A program made the position numbers and the translations under genes. A DNA stretch of 16,507 nt from Amoebophrya sp. AT5.2 (lineage: Eukaryota; Sar; Dinophyceae; Syndiniales; Amoebophryaceae). This document shows positions 1-8,138 of the stretch, one piece after another. The stretch lies in the NCBI GenBank assembly GCA_005223375.1, contig RXOD01005009.1, positions 1-16,507 of the forward strand. The letters run 5' to 3'. Below the pieces are notes generated by a model. That model did not search any database, was not told the DNA's origin, and was given only the letters and a program-made list of their open reading frames with translations. The first letter of the stretch is position 1, and every line of letters starts with the position of its first letter.

Positions 1-24
1 GGCCAAAAAAGGGGGCGGCCGTTG

Positions 25-207
25 TTAAAAGATGCGTCTAACAATGCATTTTTTTGAGCTGTAATTGAGTTCCTTGCAGCGGTCGCAGTCGTAACGGGGG
101 GAGTTGTACGCGATGTCCCGTCCCGTGAGCCACCTGTACCTCGTGACGTCGCTCAGATTACAAGAAATCCGGCCTACTACTTCATCTGCAGCATAATTGA
201 TTCCACT
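25..207 (-). CDS. Candidate terminal exon of a cysteine-containing protein
   Basis: On the minus strand the frame is open from base 207 to a TAA at 25-27 (60 residues) and lacks a start codon, so it can only be a downstream exon. A pyrimidine-rich stretch ending in CAGTAG precedes base 207 (phase 0). A second acceptor, ending in GAG before base 151 (phase 2), is also possible. The peptide has four cysteines, including a C-D-R-C pair about 15 residues before its end and a single C near the terminus, so disulfides or a small metal site are possible. It may be the last exon of the secreted-protein gene that starts at 2303, or of another gene. I do not recognise a family. Confidence 0.35.
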   Translation of the reverse strand, partial: SGINYAADEVVGRISCNLSDVTRYRWLTGRDIAYNSPRYDCDRCKELNYSSKKCIVRRIF

Positions 208-567
208 CTACTGACAGAGGACTGCAACGGGAACAATCGGATCGGTTCCCATTTATTTTTCGGACCACCATCGAACTCTTGCAATCAGATGGTCCAACGA
301 AAATCAATAGAATTCATCCCCATCCGATCCGTGGTCACCCCCACCAGCAAGACAAAAACCAAAACGTCGAGCACTTTCTAAGTCACCCTACTCATTCGCA
401 TCCATTCCCCCTCCCCGTTTGTTTCGCTAACGCTATCCCTATCGCTAAAAACGCTAGATACAGAGTCAGAGATGAACTAGTGCCATCCTTAGTGAGCATC
501 CCCTTCCCGAGAGAGGAGGTGACAAATGTGTACCACCAGCTGTTTTTCGACAGGGGGCGAGGCGGCT
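208..567. other. Stretch without a supported gene
   Basis: An open minus-strand frame runs through 392-567, but its composition beyond about 540 looks intronic, and GTAC-type donor sequence occurs near 534. If the exon at 25-207 joins the coding-like block upstream, most of this stretch is an intron of about 325 bases. I see no RNA gene or repeat here. Confidence 0.3.
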
Positions 568-775
568 TCAGGTGGCAGGGCTCGCGCTTCCTCGTGCGTT
601 CGGCGTTCGACGGACTGCAAGGGAGGTCGGGCAGCACGAAACCGAGACCGGGAGAGGCAGATTCGTAAATCCGCATCCTGTTGATTCTGCCGGCATGCTT
701 GTCAATGTCACCTTCACGAGCAGCTTCCGGCTGGGAGGAGGCCTCGTCGTCCTCGACCCACTCGCAGCCCTCGAG
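568..775 (-). CDS. Coding-like block, likely downstream exon(s) of the 2303 gene
   Basis: From 775 to 712 the minus strand carries an acidic, GC3-rich frame containing G-C-E-W-V-E-D-D. It is followed by GTGACA at 711 and then a strongly pyrimidine-rich tract ending in TTGCAG at 615, which looks like a 97-base intron (615-711). Joining 712 to 614 gives a frame that stops with TGA at 568-570. A different join would keep another frame open to a GTAC donor near 534 and on to the exon at 25-207. The block probably continues the secreted-protein gene, because there are only 28 bases between that gene's read-through stop (849) and the ATG at 820. Exact exon borders are unresolved. Confidence 0.35.
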
Positions 776-848
776 CTCGCCGCCAGTATTACAAAGAACC
801 GAGGCGCGGAGAAATTTCATGCATTATACATCTTCCGTAGTGCTGGTG

Positions 849-2303
849 TCAATGGTCGTCGAGTAGAAACATCACTGATACACGACCTTCTCCGCGCGGA
901 CTGCGACGCTGACACTGGTAGAAAGTACGAGTACCTGTGCTATAGCCAAAGCCAATAGACATGAGGATGAGCTGCTGGCGCATGCTGATCAAGTACGACA
1001 CTCTGAATGTAGAAGTTCTTGCCCACCTACCCAGCTCTTGCAGCCCGGGCATGTGTTCAACATTTGCCTGGAAAATATTTCTTCGCAGACCTCGGTTCTC
1101 TCGGCCCCTAGAGGTTTCAAAAAGGTCTTGCAGCGCGCAGTAGTGTCTGAGTGGGACGCAGCTCCTCGCGAACTTGTCCACCGCCGCACCGCGCGTCGCC
1201 GTGTCCACCACGTTCACGTTTCTCACAGCTCGGCAGCCGTTCCCCGTCCGGAACAGCACGAAAAGGTCCGCAAACGGCGACACGTACCCCTGTTTCATAC
1301 ACACGTCGTGGATCTGCGGGTGGGAGCACCGCTTCGGCGAGTAGCAGTTCTCCAAAGTGTGGTAGTTCTTCGAGCTCCGCGCCTCGCGACAGAAGCCGGG
1401 GCGAAACGGCTTCGTCACAAAGCTGTACAAGTTCTTGACCGCGGAGCGGAAGGGGTTCGCGGAAAGGAAACTGAAACCGGGCTTCCTCGGGCCTGATGAT
1501 GATGTTTTTGCTTGTCTATTTCCTACGGTGGTCGCCGGCTCGATCTCCTTGATGCCCTTCGCCTGCGTAGCGGTGGCTCTAGCATGCGCATCCGCACTAC
1601 TCGCGTCTGGTTCATCTTCAGCTAGGTCCTCCGGTTGTGAGGCTAGGTATCTCCGAGCCGTATCTGGCTTCCCGTGCTTGTAGTTTTGCAGCGGCGTCTG
1701 CATCAGGAATGGCGACGTCGGCGCTCCTCCTGTATTAAAAACGTAGTGTCCATCTTCATCAACCTGTCCCAGCTGTCCGTCTGGTAGTTCTGGCCCTCCC
1801 TCCGCCAAGAACCCCTCTTCGAAAGCGCTGTCACCACGCGATACGAGCGTGCGGATCGTGTCTTGGAGCCAGTCCTCCTGCGCCTGCAACATCTTCCCGC
1901 CTTGGTCCGCCATTTGTCCATCACCTGCAACATTCCAGCTAGCTGCGGCCGCCGCCTGCTCCTCCGCTCGTTTGTTCAGCGCTTTCAGCATCTCTTTGGA
2001 GGTGAACGTCTCAAGCAGCACCACATCCATCAGGGTGTCCGCCTCCGAAAACTCGAAGTCTTCTACCCCCGAGGACTCCCCAGATGAGTAGTTGTCCACA
2101 TCAACAATCCCAACATCCTCTGGAGATGAACCGTTACGAACACGATGTTTACCGTCCGCAGCATCTTCTTCCAAAGAACCCTCCACAATACCTTCTGGCA
2201 AGCCCCCCACAGCTGCACCAGCGGCGGAAGCAAAAGCAATGTGTGCCGCTGGAAGTGCAATCAAAGCAGGACAAAAGCAACAAGTCCGGATGGACGACGG
2301 CAT
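849..2303 (-). CDS. Secreted protein with a C-terminal cysteine-containing region, unrecognised
   Basis: The frame is open upstream to 2441, but the first ATG is at 2303. It gives a classic signal peptide, with a hydrophobic run from about residue 8 to 26 ending in A-S-A-A. Residues 30-260 are acidic and low in complexity, with helical stretches around 105-155. The region from about 305 to 390 has seven cysteines (about 305, 320, 326, 335, 357, 382, 389) and looks like an extracellular domain; I do not recognise the fold. Read straight through, the protein is 484 residues with TGA at 849. However, from about residue 424 (base 1034) the sequence loses coding character, and a five-base direct repeat GAGCT (1037-1033 and 778-774) would join base 1035 in phase to the block at 775. 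The last 60 residues of the simple model are therefore doubtful. The next gene upstream is ICMT, in the same orientation. Confidence 0.55.
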   Translation of the reverse strand: MPSSIRTCCFCPALIALPAAHIAFASAAGAAVGGLPEGIVEGSLEEDAADGKHRVRNGSSPEDVGIVDVDNYSSGESSGVEDFEFSEADTLMDVVLLETFTSKEMLKALNKRAEEQAAAAASWNVAGDGQMADQGGKMLQAQEDWLQDTIRTLVSRGDSAFEEGFLAEGGPELPDGQLGQVDEDGHYVFNTGGAPTSPFLMQTPLQNYKHGKPDTARRYLASQPEDLAEDEPDASSADAHARATATQAKGIKEIEPATTVGNRQAKTSSSGPRKPGFSFLSANPFRSAVKNLYSFVTKPFRPGFCREARSSKNYHTLENCYSPKRCSHPQIHDVCMKQGYVSPFADLFVLFRTGNGCRAVRNVNVVDTATRGAAVDKFARSCVPLRHYCALQDLFETSRGRENRGLRRNIFQANVEHMPGLQELGRWARTSTFRVSYLISMRQQLILMSIGFGYSTGTRTFYQCQRRSPRGEGRVSVMFLLDDH

Positions 2304-2771
2304 GGCGGCGGGAGTTAAACAAAGAGTCGATGGTGTTGATGCTGGTAAACCCAAGATCACGATCAACTCAGACTCGCAAGCGCAACGAACGTTTTCTTGC
2401 AGCCTTAGTGAATCGATAGTGGAAAATTGTTTGTCCCTCAATGACTCGACTGACCGATCCCGCTTTCGGATGCGGTAAAGCTAAGGCGAACGCCCCACAA
2501 CACGCAGCGCGCGCGGCTGTGCCGCACAACACGGCCGACATATTGCATCTTCATCATGTGAAGGTTGTAGATTTGCTGTGTAAGTATCGCGCTTCGCGGC
2601 TGCAGCTCTCAAGCCTCTGTCGTCGGTGTCCTTTTCCATTGTGCCGGTGATCAGATGTAGTTGGGGACTCCATTTACTACCTTCTCAGGAGACGAATCAT
2701 CTGCAAGTCATCCTCGCTGAACGAACCTGATGGCGCCACTACAGACTCCTGTCCTACTCCTATCGGCGTCA
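2304..2771. other. Spacer between the secreted-protein gene and ICMT
   Basis: It holds the 3' flank of ICMT and the 5' flank of the secreted-protein gene. The secreted-protein frame stays open to 2441 without an ATG, so this part is probably 5' leader. I see no RNA gene, repeat or recognisable promoter motif. Confidence 0.4.
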
Positions 2772-3779
2772 TCAGTCGGCCTTGTTCATCGTTCGCTCCG
2801 CGCGACCTTCCGCAGGAGAGGCTGCTCCCGCCCCGTGGTATCTTTCGTATCTTTCGATTTGCGACGCGAACGGCACTCCGGCCGGCACCTTTTTCGCGTA
2901 CTCCAGGTAGTCCGTGCCGAAGAAGCCCACCAAGAAGTGTTCCTCCACGCGGATGCGCTGGTACAAAAACGCGTAGCCGATGCCGGAAAACAGCACCAGG
3001 TTCACCCCGTTGCCAAGAAGCAACTGCGTGCCCACAGACCAGCAGAGCCAGCCCACGTACCCGGGGTGGCGGCAAAGCCCGTACGCCCCCGTGCGCACCA
3101 GGCGGTGCGCGGGCCGCTTTTCCGTCTGCACCACGTGCGTGAAGCTCCCGCCCGCCGTCCACAGCGCGACCACACGAAAGCTCAGCCCGCCGAAAGTGAG
3201 GAAAAAACCGGCGAGTTGTGTCCAAGAGGACCAAGAACTAGATGTGGATGGAGGTGCAAAAATAGCAGTTCTGGCGGCAAACTCCAGTCCGGCGGAGAGG
3301 AACACGAAAAAGTAGAGGTGGTAGGGCACCGGGTCGAGGACGAACGAGCCGAAACGCAGGTCCGGTGCATGGAACGTGGCCACGAAGTAGAATTCGAACA
3401 GATGGAACAAGAGAAAGCTCAGCAGAAACCACTCTTCATTCAACTTCGATGAGAAGAATATGCGCGACGCCGTCCGTGCGAGGAGGAAGCCAAAGACGAC
3501 GTTGCTGCCAGAAAGCAAAAGCGGCGCCGTCGATTCGCTCTCGAAGATCACATTTGCGGCGAGGAAAGCGATGGCGAAAATGACGTGGTGGAGCTGGAGA
3601 TTAGCATATGGGAGCGGAAGCGCGTGACGGAGGAGGTTTTCGAGGACGGTTCCGAACAGACAGCCGAGAACGCCGCCGGCCAGCAAGCATGCCAAATACC
3701 CAGCCAGTACTAGCTTGTTCCTCGACGACGAGGCTCCGCCGTCGGCGGGCAGCTGCGCCGCTGTAGAAGTGCCACCCAT
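2772..3779 (-). CDS. Protein-S-isoprenylcysteine O-methyltransferase (ICMT/Ste14 family)
   Basis: A single-exon protein of 335 residues. ICMT methylates the C-terminal prenylcysteine of CaaX proteins such as Ras-like GTPases, using S-adenosylmethionine, in the ER membrane. The family signature is clear in the last third: H-V-V-Q-T-E-K at 215-221, R-H-P-G-Y-V-G-W at 237-244, R-V-E-E at 277-280, then F-F-G-T-D-Y-L-E-Y (286-294) and K-V-P-A-G-V-P-F (297-304). The R-H-P and E-E residues belong to the SAM- and substrate-binding core. Several hydrophobic segments precede it (about 22-45, 62-80, 90-105, 115-135, 150-170, 185-207), as expected of a polytopic enzyme. It is about 50 residues longer than the human enzyme, from a polar N-terminal extension of about 20 residues and a short C-terminal tail. 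The start is the first ATG. No intron is needed. Confidence 0.93.
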   Translation of the reverse strand: MGGTSTAAQLPADGGASSSRNKLVLAGYLACLLAGGVLGCLFGTVLENLLRHALPLPYANLQLHHVIFAIAFLAANVIFESESTAPLLLSGSNVVFGFLLARTASRIFFSSKLNEEWFLLSFLLFHLFEFYFVATFHAPDLRFGSFVLDPVPYHLYFFVFLSAGLEFAARTAIFAPPSTSSSWSSWTQLAGFFLTFGGLSFRVVALWTAGGSFTHVVQTEKRPAHRLVRTGAYGLCRHPGYVGWLCWSVGTQLLLGNGVNLVLFSGIGYAFLYQRIRVEEHFLVGFFGTDYLEYAKKVPAGVPFASQIERYERYHGAGAASPAEGRAERTMNKAD

Positions 3780-4248
3780 GTGGTTCTGCGTCGCATCAGG
3801 TATCGTGCAGACTACACTACGTACGGTTACTTACACATCAAGCTGGCTCGTCATAGTACATGGACGCCAAGAAAAAGAATCAGCCATCGAAATGCACAAA
3901 CCGCGCCTGAGGGTCTTCGTCTGAAGGTCTAGGTCTTCTGTAACTGTACTAGATTGATGTAGGCCCTGCGAGAGCGAAAGATCATGTTCATGAGATGTCG
4001 AAATAACGTTTGATCGCGGCGCGGCTGCGAGCAACTGAGGTGGTGCGACGAGGGGACTGTCGGTCCGCCGCACTCGCGCCACGAAGTGATAGTGAACAAC
4101 TCTGCGATTTACTGCGGATGGCGTTTCGAAAACAAGATGGAAAGCAATTTTTAAGTGCGCTCTCATTTTTTACAACTCCAGCGACCTGTCTACTTTAAAT
4201 ACTTAAACCTTAAGTATCGGTTCTGCATCGGATGAGCAAGTGAGTTCG
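3780..4248. other. Spacer between ICMT and the signal-peptide gene
   Basis: No convincing gene on either strand. A minus-strand frame at 3831-4166 lacks the codon bias and composition of its neighbours. The only structure I see is the small AT-rich inverted repeat at 4199-4217. Confidence 0.4.
4199..4217. repeat. Perfect 8-base inverted repeat in the 3' flank of the signal-peptide gene
   Basis: ATACTTAA (4199-4206) and TTAAGTAT (4210-4217) are exact reverse complements separated by three bases. The repeat lies about 31 bases past the stop codon of the gene at 4249-5022, where a hairpin in the 3' untranslated region could act in RNA processing. It is short and AT-rich, so chance is not excluded. 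Confidence 0.4.
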
Positions 4249-5022
4249 TCAGAGCTCGATGTCAAAGTCGTCTTCCTCCCCGCCTCCGTCCCTTCCCCCA
4301 CCACTATGTTCCCCCGCTCGCGCCGACTTCAGGTCTGTGGACAGGAATCGGAAGGCTTTCGCCATGGTTTTCACTGCTTCGCCGTCCGCCGCGGTTGCGA
4401 AGGTCTCGAAAACTCCGTCCCCCTTCTTGCCCATTTTCGACAGCTCCGCAAAGATGCTCTGCAGGGCGCCTGGCTCGTTGAACACGATCTTGCCCTGCGC
4501 CACCAGCTGCCGCAGCGCCCGCGGAAACTGGGTCTCGCGGTCTCTCGCCGCGATCGCTGCCGCGCAGGCCTTCACCGCGTCGATCAGTGGTCCGTTCCGG
4601 CCGTGGAAACTCGCCCGCCCGAGGTACTGCCACAAAAAGTCCTTCGCCAAACCGGTTACGCCGGAGCTCCACCCCCACAAACTCAGCCAGGTGGACGCGA
4701 ACGCCCTCACCTGCTCGGCCAGCGCTTCCTGCTGGGTGCGCGCGCTCTTCTCGGTGTCGGCTTTGAAGCCCTCGAGCCTCTTCGCGGTTTCCTCAAAGTG
4801 GTCGAGCAAGCCCGAACGGAACCCAGAAATGCCGCGAAAAATCTCCAGGTAGCTCGGACTGCTCGTCTGCTCGTCCTCGTGGTCCACCTTCTGCGCATGT
4901 TGATCCGATTGCTCTTCCTGTTCTGCAGCGATACAGACGAGCGGCTCGGCGCTGAAGCTGAAGACAAGGAGAAGCAACTTCGCAACGCGAGGAGACCCGA
5001 CGCTCTTCTTCTTGCGCGCCAT
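4249..5022 (-). CDS. Secreted or ER-luminal protein of unknown function
   Basis: A single-exon protein of 257 residues starting at the first ATG. A basic N-terminus (R-K-K-K) is followed by a hydrophobic stretch, L-L-L-L-V-F-S-F-S-A, and a likely cleavage site around residues 30-33, indicating a signal peptide. Residues about 50-100 form an amphipathic, possibly coiled-coil helix (H-F-E-E-T-A-K-R-L-E). A tryptophan-rich segment, W-L-S-L-W-G-W-S, is near 110. The middle is helical. The C-terminus is glycine-rich and acidic, ending in D-D-F-D-I-E-L. That ending resembles, but does not match, the K/H-D-E-L ER-retrieval signal. I know of no family match. It lies between ICMT and Cwf18, with spacers of 469 and 319 bases. 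Confidence 0.7.
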   Translation of the reverse strand: MARKKKSVGSPRVAKLLLLVFSFSAEPLVCIAAEQEEQSDQHAQKVDHEDEQTSSPSYLEIFRGISGFRSGLLDHFEETAKRLEGFKADTEKSARTQQEALAEQVRAFASTWLSLWGWSSGVTGLAKDFLWQYLGRASFHGRNGPLIDAVKACAAAIAARDRETQFPRALRQLVAQGKIVFNEPGALQSIFAELSKMGKKGDGVFETFATAADGEAVKTMAKAFRFLSTDLKSARAGEHSGGGRDGGGEEDDFDIEL

Positions 5023-5341
5023 TTTTGTTGAATGAAAATTGAGGTGGACGGGAGTAAATCCGATTGCTAAGTGGCGCCTGGGATGTTGACCTGGCTTGCT
5101 TTTTCATCTACCCTCCCCCCGCTGAACTTTTTTCTTCATCATCATCTTCTTCGGCGAACAGCATGCTCAGACTTCCAAAATAACCTTGCATCGGGCATTG
5201 GAAGCACGGTCCGACGAGAACGTGTTGCTGCTGATAGTGCACTTTTACAACTTGTGTGTGTCGCAGTTCATATCTTCTGGAGGACATGATCATGATTTTG
5301 ATTGTTCAAGCTCGAAAGTATAAATTAATAATGGAGGTGAT
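5023..5341. other. Spacer between Cwf18 and the signal-peptide gene
   Basis: 319 bases with no supported coding region, RNA gene or repeat on either strand. It should contain the 3' end of the Cwf18 transcript and the leader of the next gene. Confidence 0.4.
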
Positions 5342-6193
5342 CTATTCGGAGTCGCTGAGCATGTCTTCGTGGTCCTTCATTTCGGCGAGCTGTCTCCCGA
5401 TCTCCCGCATGGCTGCGCGATCGCCATCCTCTGTCCCTGACACTACGTCTTTTGCCAGTGAGGACGCCCGCGCCGCGCGGTCGGCGTCGCCGCCGTCGCT
5501 GCTCCCGTCGCCGGGATCCAACTCCCCTGCAACAGGAGCCCCCTGCTCTCCCCCACCTTCGCTGCTGCCGCCCTGCTGCCCCATCACTGATGTTCTTGCT
5601 GCAACTGCGCCCTCGTCCTCCTCCAAACTGCCTGCTCTCCCCCTGGACGAGGAACTACCGCCGCCTCCGCTTGCTCCTACGCCGACCGCACCAGCTGAAG
5701 CACCTGATGCGGCACTAGCACTAGCTGCGGCTGTTGCCACGGCTGCGCGCCCCTGGCTCTCGAGGATCTGCTTGCGTATCAGTTTCACCATGGCCTGCTC
5801 GGTTTTGCGCTCAAGCGTCGCCAACTTGCGCTGGAAATCGCGCTTGATATCCCAGTTCTTCTTCGAGGCTGTCGGCGCCATCCACTCCTTCTTGTCCAAA
5901 GCCTCCTGGTTCGCAGCCAAAATCGCGTCGATCTGTCGTGCCGATTATGTCAAACAATATCCACCTCTTATGAATTTGAGTATGTGAATGTACTTTACTA
6001 CCTCACATTCAGTTCGTTTCGTATTCGTTTTATTTTGTTAACAAGATTCTTATTGCACCTGTGCCTCGATTTCGGAGGTGGTCAACCGCTGTTGTACGCC
6101 GGCCTGGAGCACTGGAGTTTTTGGGTAGTAATTGCGGAACCGCACCTTCGGCGGCTGCGCCTGAAACTCCAGCTTCGTGTCGTCGCCAGGCAT
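5342..6193 (-). CDS. Cwf18/CCDC12-family pre-mRNA splicing factor
   Basis: Two exons, 6193-6059 and 5932-5342, joined over a 126-base GT-AG intron (GTGCAA donor, CGACAG acceptor, phase 0), give 241 residues. Cwf18/CCDC12 is a small component of the active spliceosome (Cdc5/NineTeen-associated complex). Two blocks match human CCDC12: K-V-R-F-R-N-Y near residues 16-22, like L-R-L-R-N-Y; and N-W-D-I-K-R-D-F-Q-R-K-L at 71-82 continuing to about 105, like D-W-D-L-K-R-D-V-A-K-K-L. The splice joins E-I-E-A-Q to I-D-A-I-L in one helix. The start ATG (6193) follows a good acceptor sequence (TTTATTCAG, ending at 6217-6216), which could serve trans-splicing. The usual N-terminal R-K-E-R-L-K-A-L-R helix is missing, so an upstream exon may exist. 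After residue 110 comes a long Ala/Gly/Ser-rich insertion, and the protein ends acidic (M-L-S-D-S-E). Confidence 0.85.
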
Positions 6194-6741
6194 GGTCTTG
6201 GTCCTCGCGGTGGTCGCTGAATAAATCCGGTACCTACTCAATTCACTGCTCTTCCAGGTTGCTCGTATCTCTAGGGCGCGATCGAAGATCGGTTCTATAG
6301 CGGATCGGCCTGAAGAAACAGAATCGAAAGTTGAAACTCAAACTTATCCGATTCATTGTGCTGGGAGTCCTCGGCCGCACGCGTATGATCGAGAGACAGT
6401 TAATGTCCTCTAAGAAGCAGATCGCGCGTGAGATCGAGTGCCACCTGATCGTGATCTGTGATCCTGATGTGCGTCGATCCATCCTCTTCCACTTCCTTCG
6501 TCCAGAACTACAACATTTTTTCGCGATTCGAGAGCAAGGAAGTGTGGCGCTTCAAGTTGTTCGAGAGAACGCACAACAGGGCAGTGGTTGCAGATGATGA
6601 TGATCTTCACCTTCTGATGCAAAGACTTAGTTTTAGAATGGGGCTCGGTAGAACCTTTTTTACGACACGTCCGCGGATTCTTGTTGTTTACTTGTTGTTC
6701 CCGCCGAAGCAAATCCAAGGCATTTTATTCTGTTGGAACAC
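6194..6741. other. Spacer upstream of Cwf18
   Basis: No gene can be supported. Two minus-strand frames (6410-6718 and 6243-6482) look partly protein-like but lack a convincing start and splice structure. A pyrimidine-rich acceptor-like sequence (TTCTGTTTCTTCAG, ending near 6311) could mark the 5' end or an untranslated exon of the Cwf18 transcript. Confidence 0.35.
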
Positions 6742-6997
6742 TTATATCGCCCCGAGTTCTCCAGCTAAAGCGTTGGCGTTCGCTCTTTCGTTTTTGGCAT
6801 ATCGCAAGAACCTGGGTGGTTCTTCCAGCTCGACTCGACTCGCGGCGTAAGCAGTCGGCAGCGCCTTGAGCTCGCTTTTGTTCACGTTCATCGAGTACCA
6901 ACATCACACTGTATCCGAATGCAGCAAGGACGAAGTAGAAGACCCACGCCGCGTAAAAACTCTTCCTTCTCGCGGCTGCTATCGGAGGTCCCGCCAT
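6742..6997 (-). CDS. Uncertain: extra REEP exon or a small separate gene
   Basis: Two overlapping minus-strand frames look partly real. One starts with ATG at 6997, only five bases past the REEP stop codon, and would give a membrane-anchored peptide of about 90 residues (stop at 6725). Its hydrophobic segment, however, is the translation of a pyrimidine-rich tract ending in TACAG and may be an intron end. The other frame (about 6874-6742) has strong GC3 bias and a charged peptide (K-A-L-P-T-A-Y-A-A-S). It can be joined in phase to the REEP exon through a strong GTGAGT donor at 7006 and an AAAAG acceptor at 6875, a 132-base intron. I cannot choose between these. Confidence 0.3.
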
Positions 6998-7002
6998 CGA
7001 AC

Positions 7003-7630
7003 TCACTGGCTTTTTCTTCCCTTCTCCTCCTTTCCCCCAAGACCGCCTCCACTCCTGCCTTTTCCCGCCCCCTTCTTCAGACTTCCCAGGACCGCGTCCA
7101 CGTCCAGCTGGTCGTACAGAGTGCTGAATCTCTCCCGTCCTTGCTCCACTACCGCTGCCAGCTTCTTCGAACCCGGCTCGAGGTTGGCCTCGACGTACGA
7201 CAAAAGCTTGTCCAGGAAGGCCTGTTTCGGGTTCACGAGCAGGAAGACAACGGCGATCTGCGCCTCAAAAAACAGGTCGACCAGCAGAGCGGAAACTAGG
7301 TAGAAGGGCAGCTCCAAAACGTACGCAAGAAAAGTGTACTCCCACACCCACCCGCTCACCGCGTACAAAACCCAGTAGAAAAGCCACAGCTGGAGGTTAT
7401 TGATATTTATTGGTTGCACGTATAGGGCTTCATTGACAGCACGCGGAGTCGTGGTCGACAAACACAAAGATCTCGATCACATCGGATAGAAAAAACAGAG
7501 CAGATGAGTCTTAACTGAGTACCTTCATTGTCGCGGGCTCCTCTGTGTGAAGCGCGTGGAGAGACTGCAGCGACGGCCATATCAGCGACACCAGCAGCCA
7601 TATTGGATACAACAAAAAGTAAGGCAACAT
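7003..7630 (-). CDS. REEP/HVA22-like (TB2/DP1 family) ER membrane-shaping protein
   Basis: Exons 7630-7523 and 7389-7003 are joined by a 133-base GT-AG intron (GTACTC donor, CTCCAG acceptor, phase 0) and give 164 residues. TB2/DP1/HVA22 proteins sit in the ER membrane as hydrophobic hairpins and help form tubules. After a first hydrophobic segment (residues 3-22) the protein reads W-P-S-L-Q-S-L-H-A-L-H-T-E-E-P, matching the family's Y-P-x-Y-x-S-x-x-A-I-E-S-P. The splice then brings in L-W-L-F-Y-W-V-L-Y-A, matching W-L-T-Y-W-V-V-Y, with E and L-P-F-Y at the family positions and N-P after the second hairpin. That the splice reconstitutes the motif supports the model. The tail is Lys/Gly-rich. 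The stop overlaps a strong GTGAGT donor, so a longer C-terminus is possible. Similarity is distant, so the exact subfamily is open. Confidence 0.75.
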
Positions 7631-8138
7631 AGTGGGCGCTGTCGCCGTAGTCGCGTCGTTCTTCTTCTATCTTTCCTTTGGTGGTTCGTTTACGTGGTGA
7701 ACTACGGGGAGTACATCTGTGGTTCGGCTGCGGTAGCGCGGCTACTTAAACTTATGACTATCAAAATATCCACGACTAGCACCGGCCGGTTCACAATGAA
7801 TGAGCTACACCATCAAAAAATAGCGAACTACTTCATCCACGAAGATAGATCTCCGGAGAAGACCTGTGAAGATCAAGATCAATGATTAGGCGTCTACGTC
7901 GACCACGACTTCGCAGATTCCAAATGACTCATTTACGCATCAGCAGGTGACTTTCCACGAGAGGCCGTTTGACTTTCACGAAAAGCCTGAAAAAAAGTGC
8001 TTGCAGAATACCGATGCATTTGCGGCATAAACTCTTTTCTACTGTCTGACGACGAACACATTTTCTCCCAGCACACGGACTCGTTGAATTTTTTTTTCAA
8101 CAACAACATTCACCTCGTCTTATACTTAGTCGTCTCGA
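7631..8138. other. Spacer between the coiled-coil gene and the REEP-like gene
   Basis: 508 bases without a supportable gene on either strand. It holds the 3' flank of the coiled-coil gene and the leader of the REEP-like gene; a CCGAACCACAG sequence before 7717 could serve as a splice acceptor for the leader. I see no repeats or RNA genes. Confidence 0.4.

Noticed and set aside
2730..3452. Long plus-strand open frame opposite ICMT
   Set aside because: It is the antisense shadow of a clearly recognised ICMT gene and has low-complexity composition.
4240..5031. Plus-strand open frame of 263 codons opposite the signal-peptide gene
   Set aside because: Antisense shadow: the minus frame has a signal peptide and balanced composition, while the plus frame is Arg/Leu-rich as expected of the reverse complement of GC-biased codons.
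6410..6718. Minus-strand frame with C-N-H-C-P-V-V, recalling redoxin-family C-N-H-C-P
   Set aside because: Only the short motif matches; no thioredoxin fold sequence surrounds it, codon bias is weak, and the preceding residues come from a run of GAT/ATC repeats.
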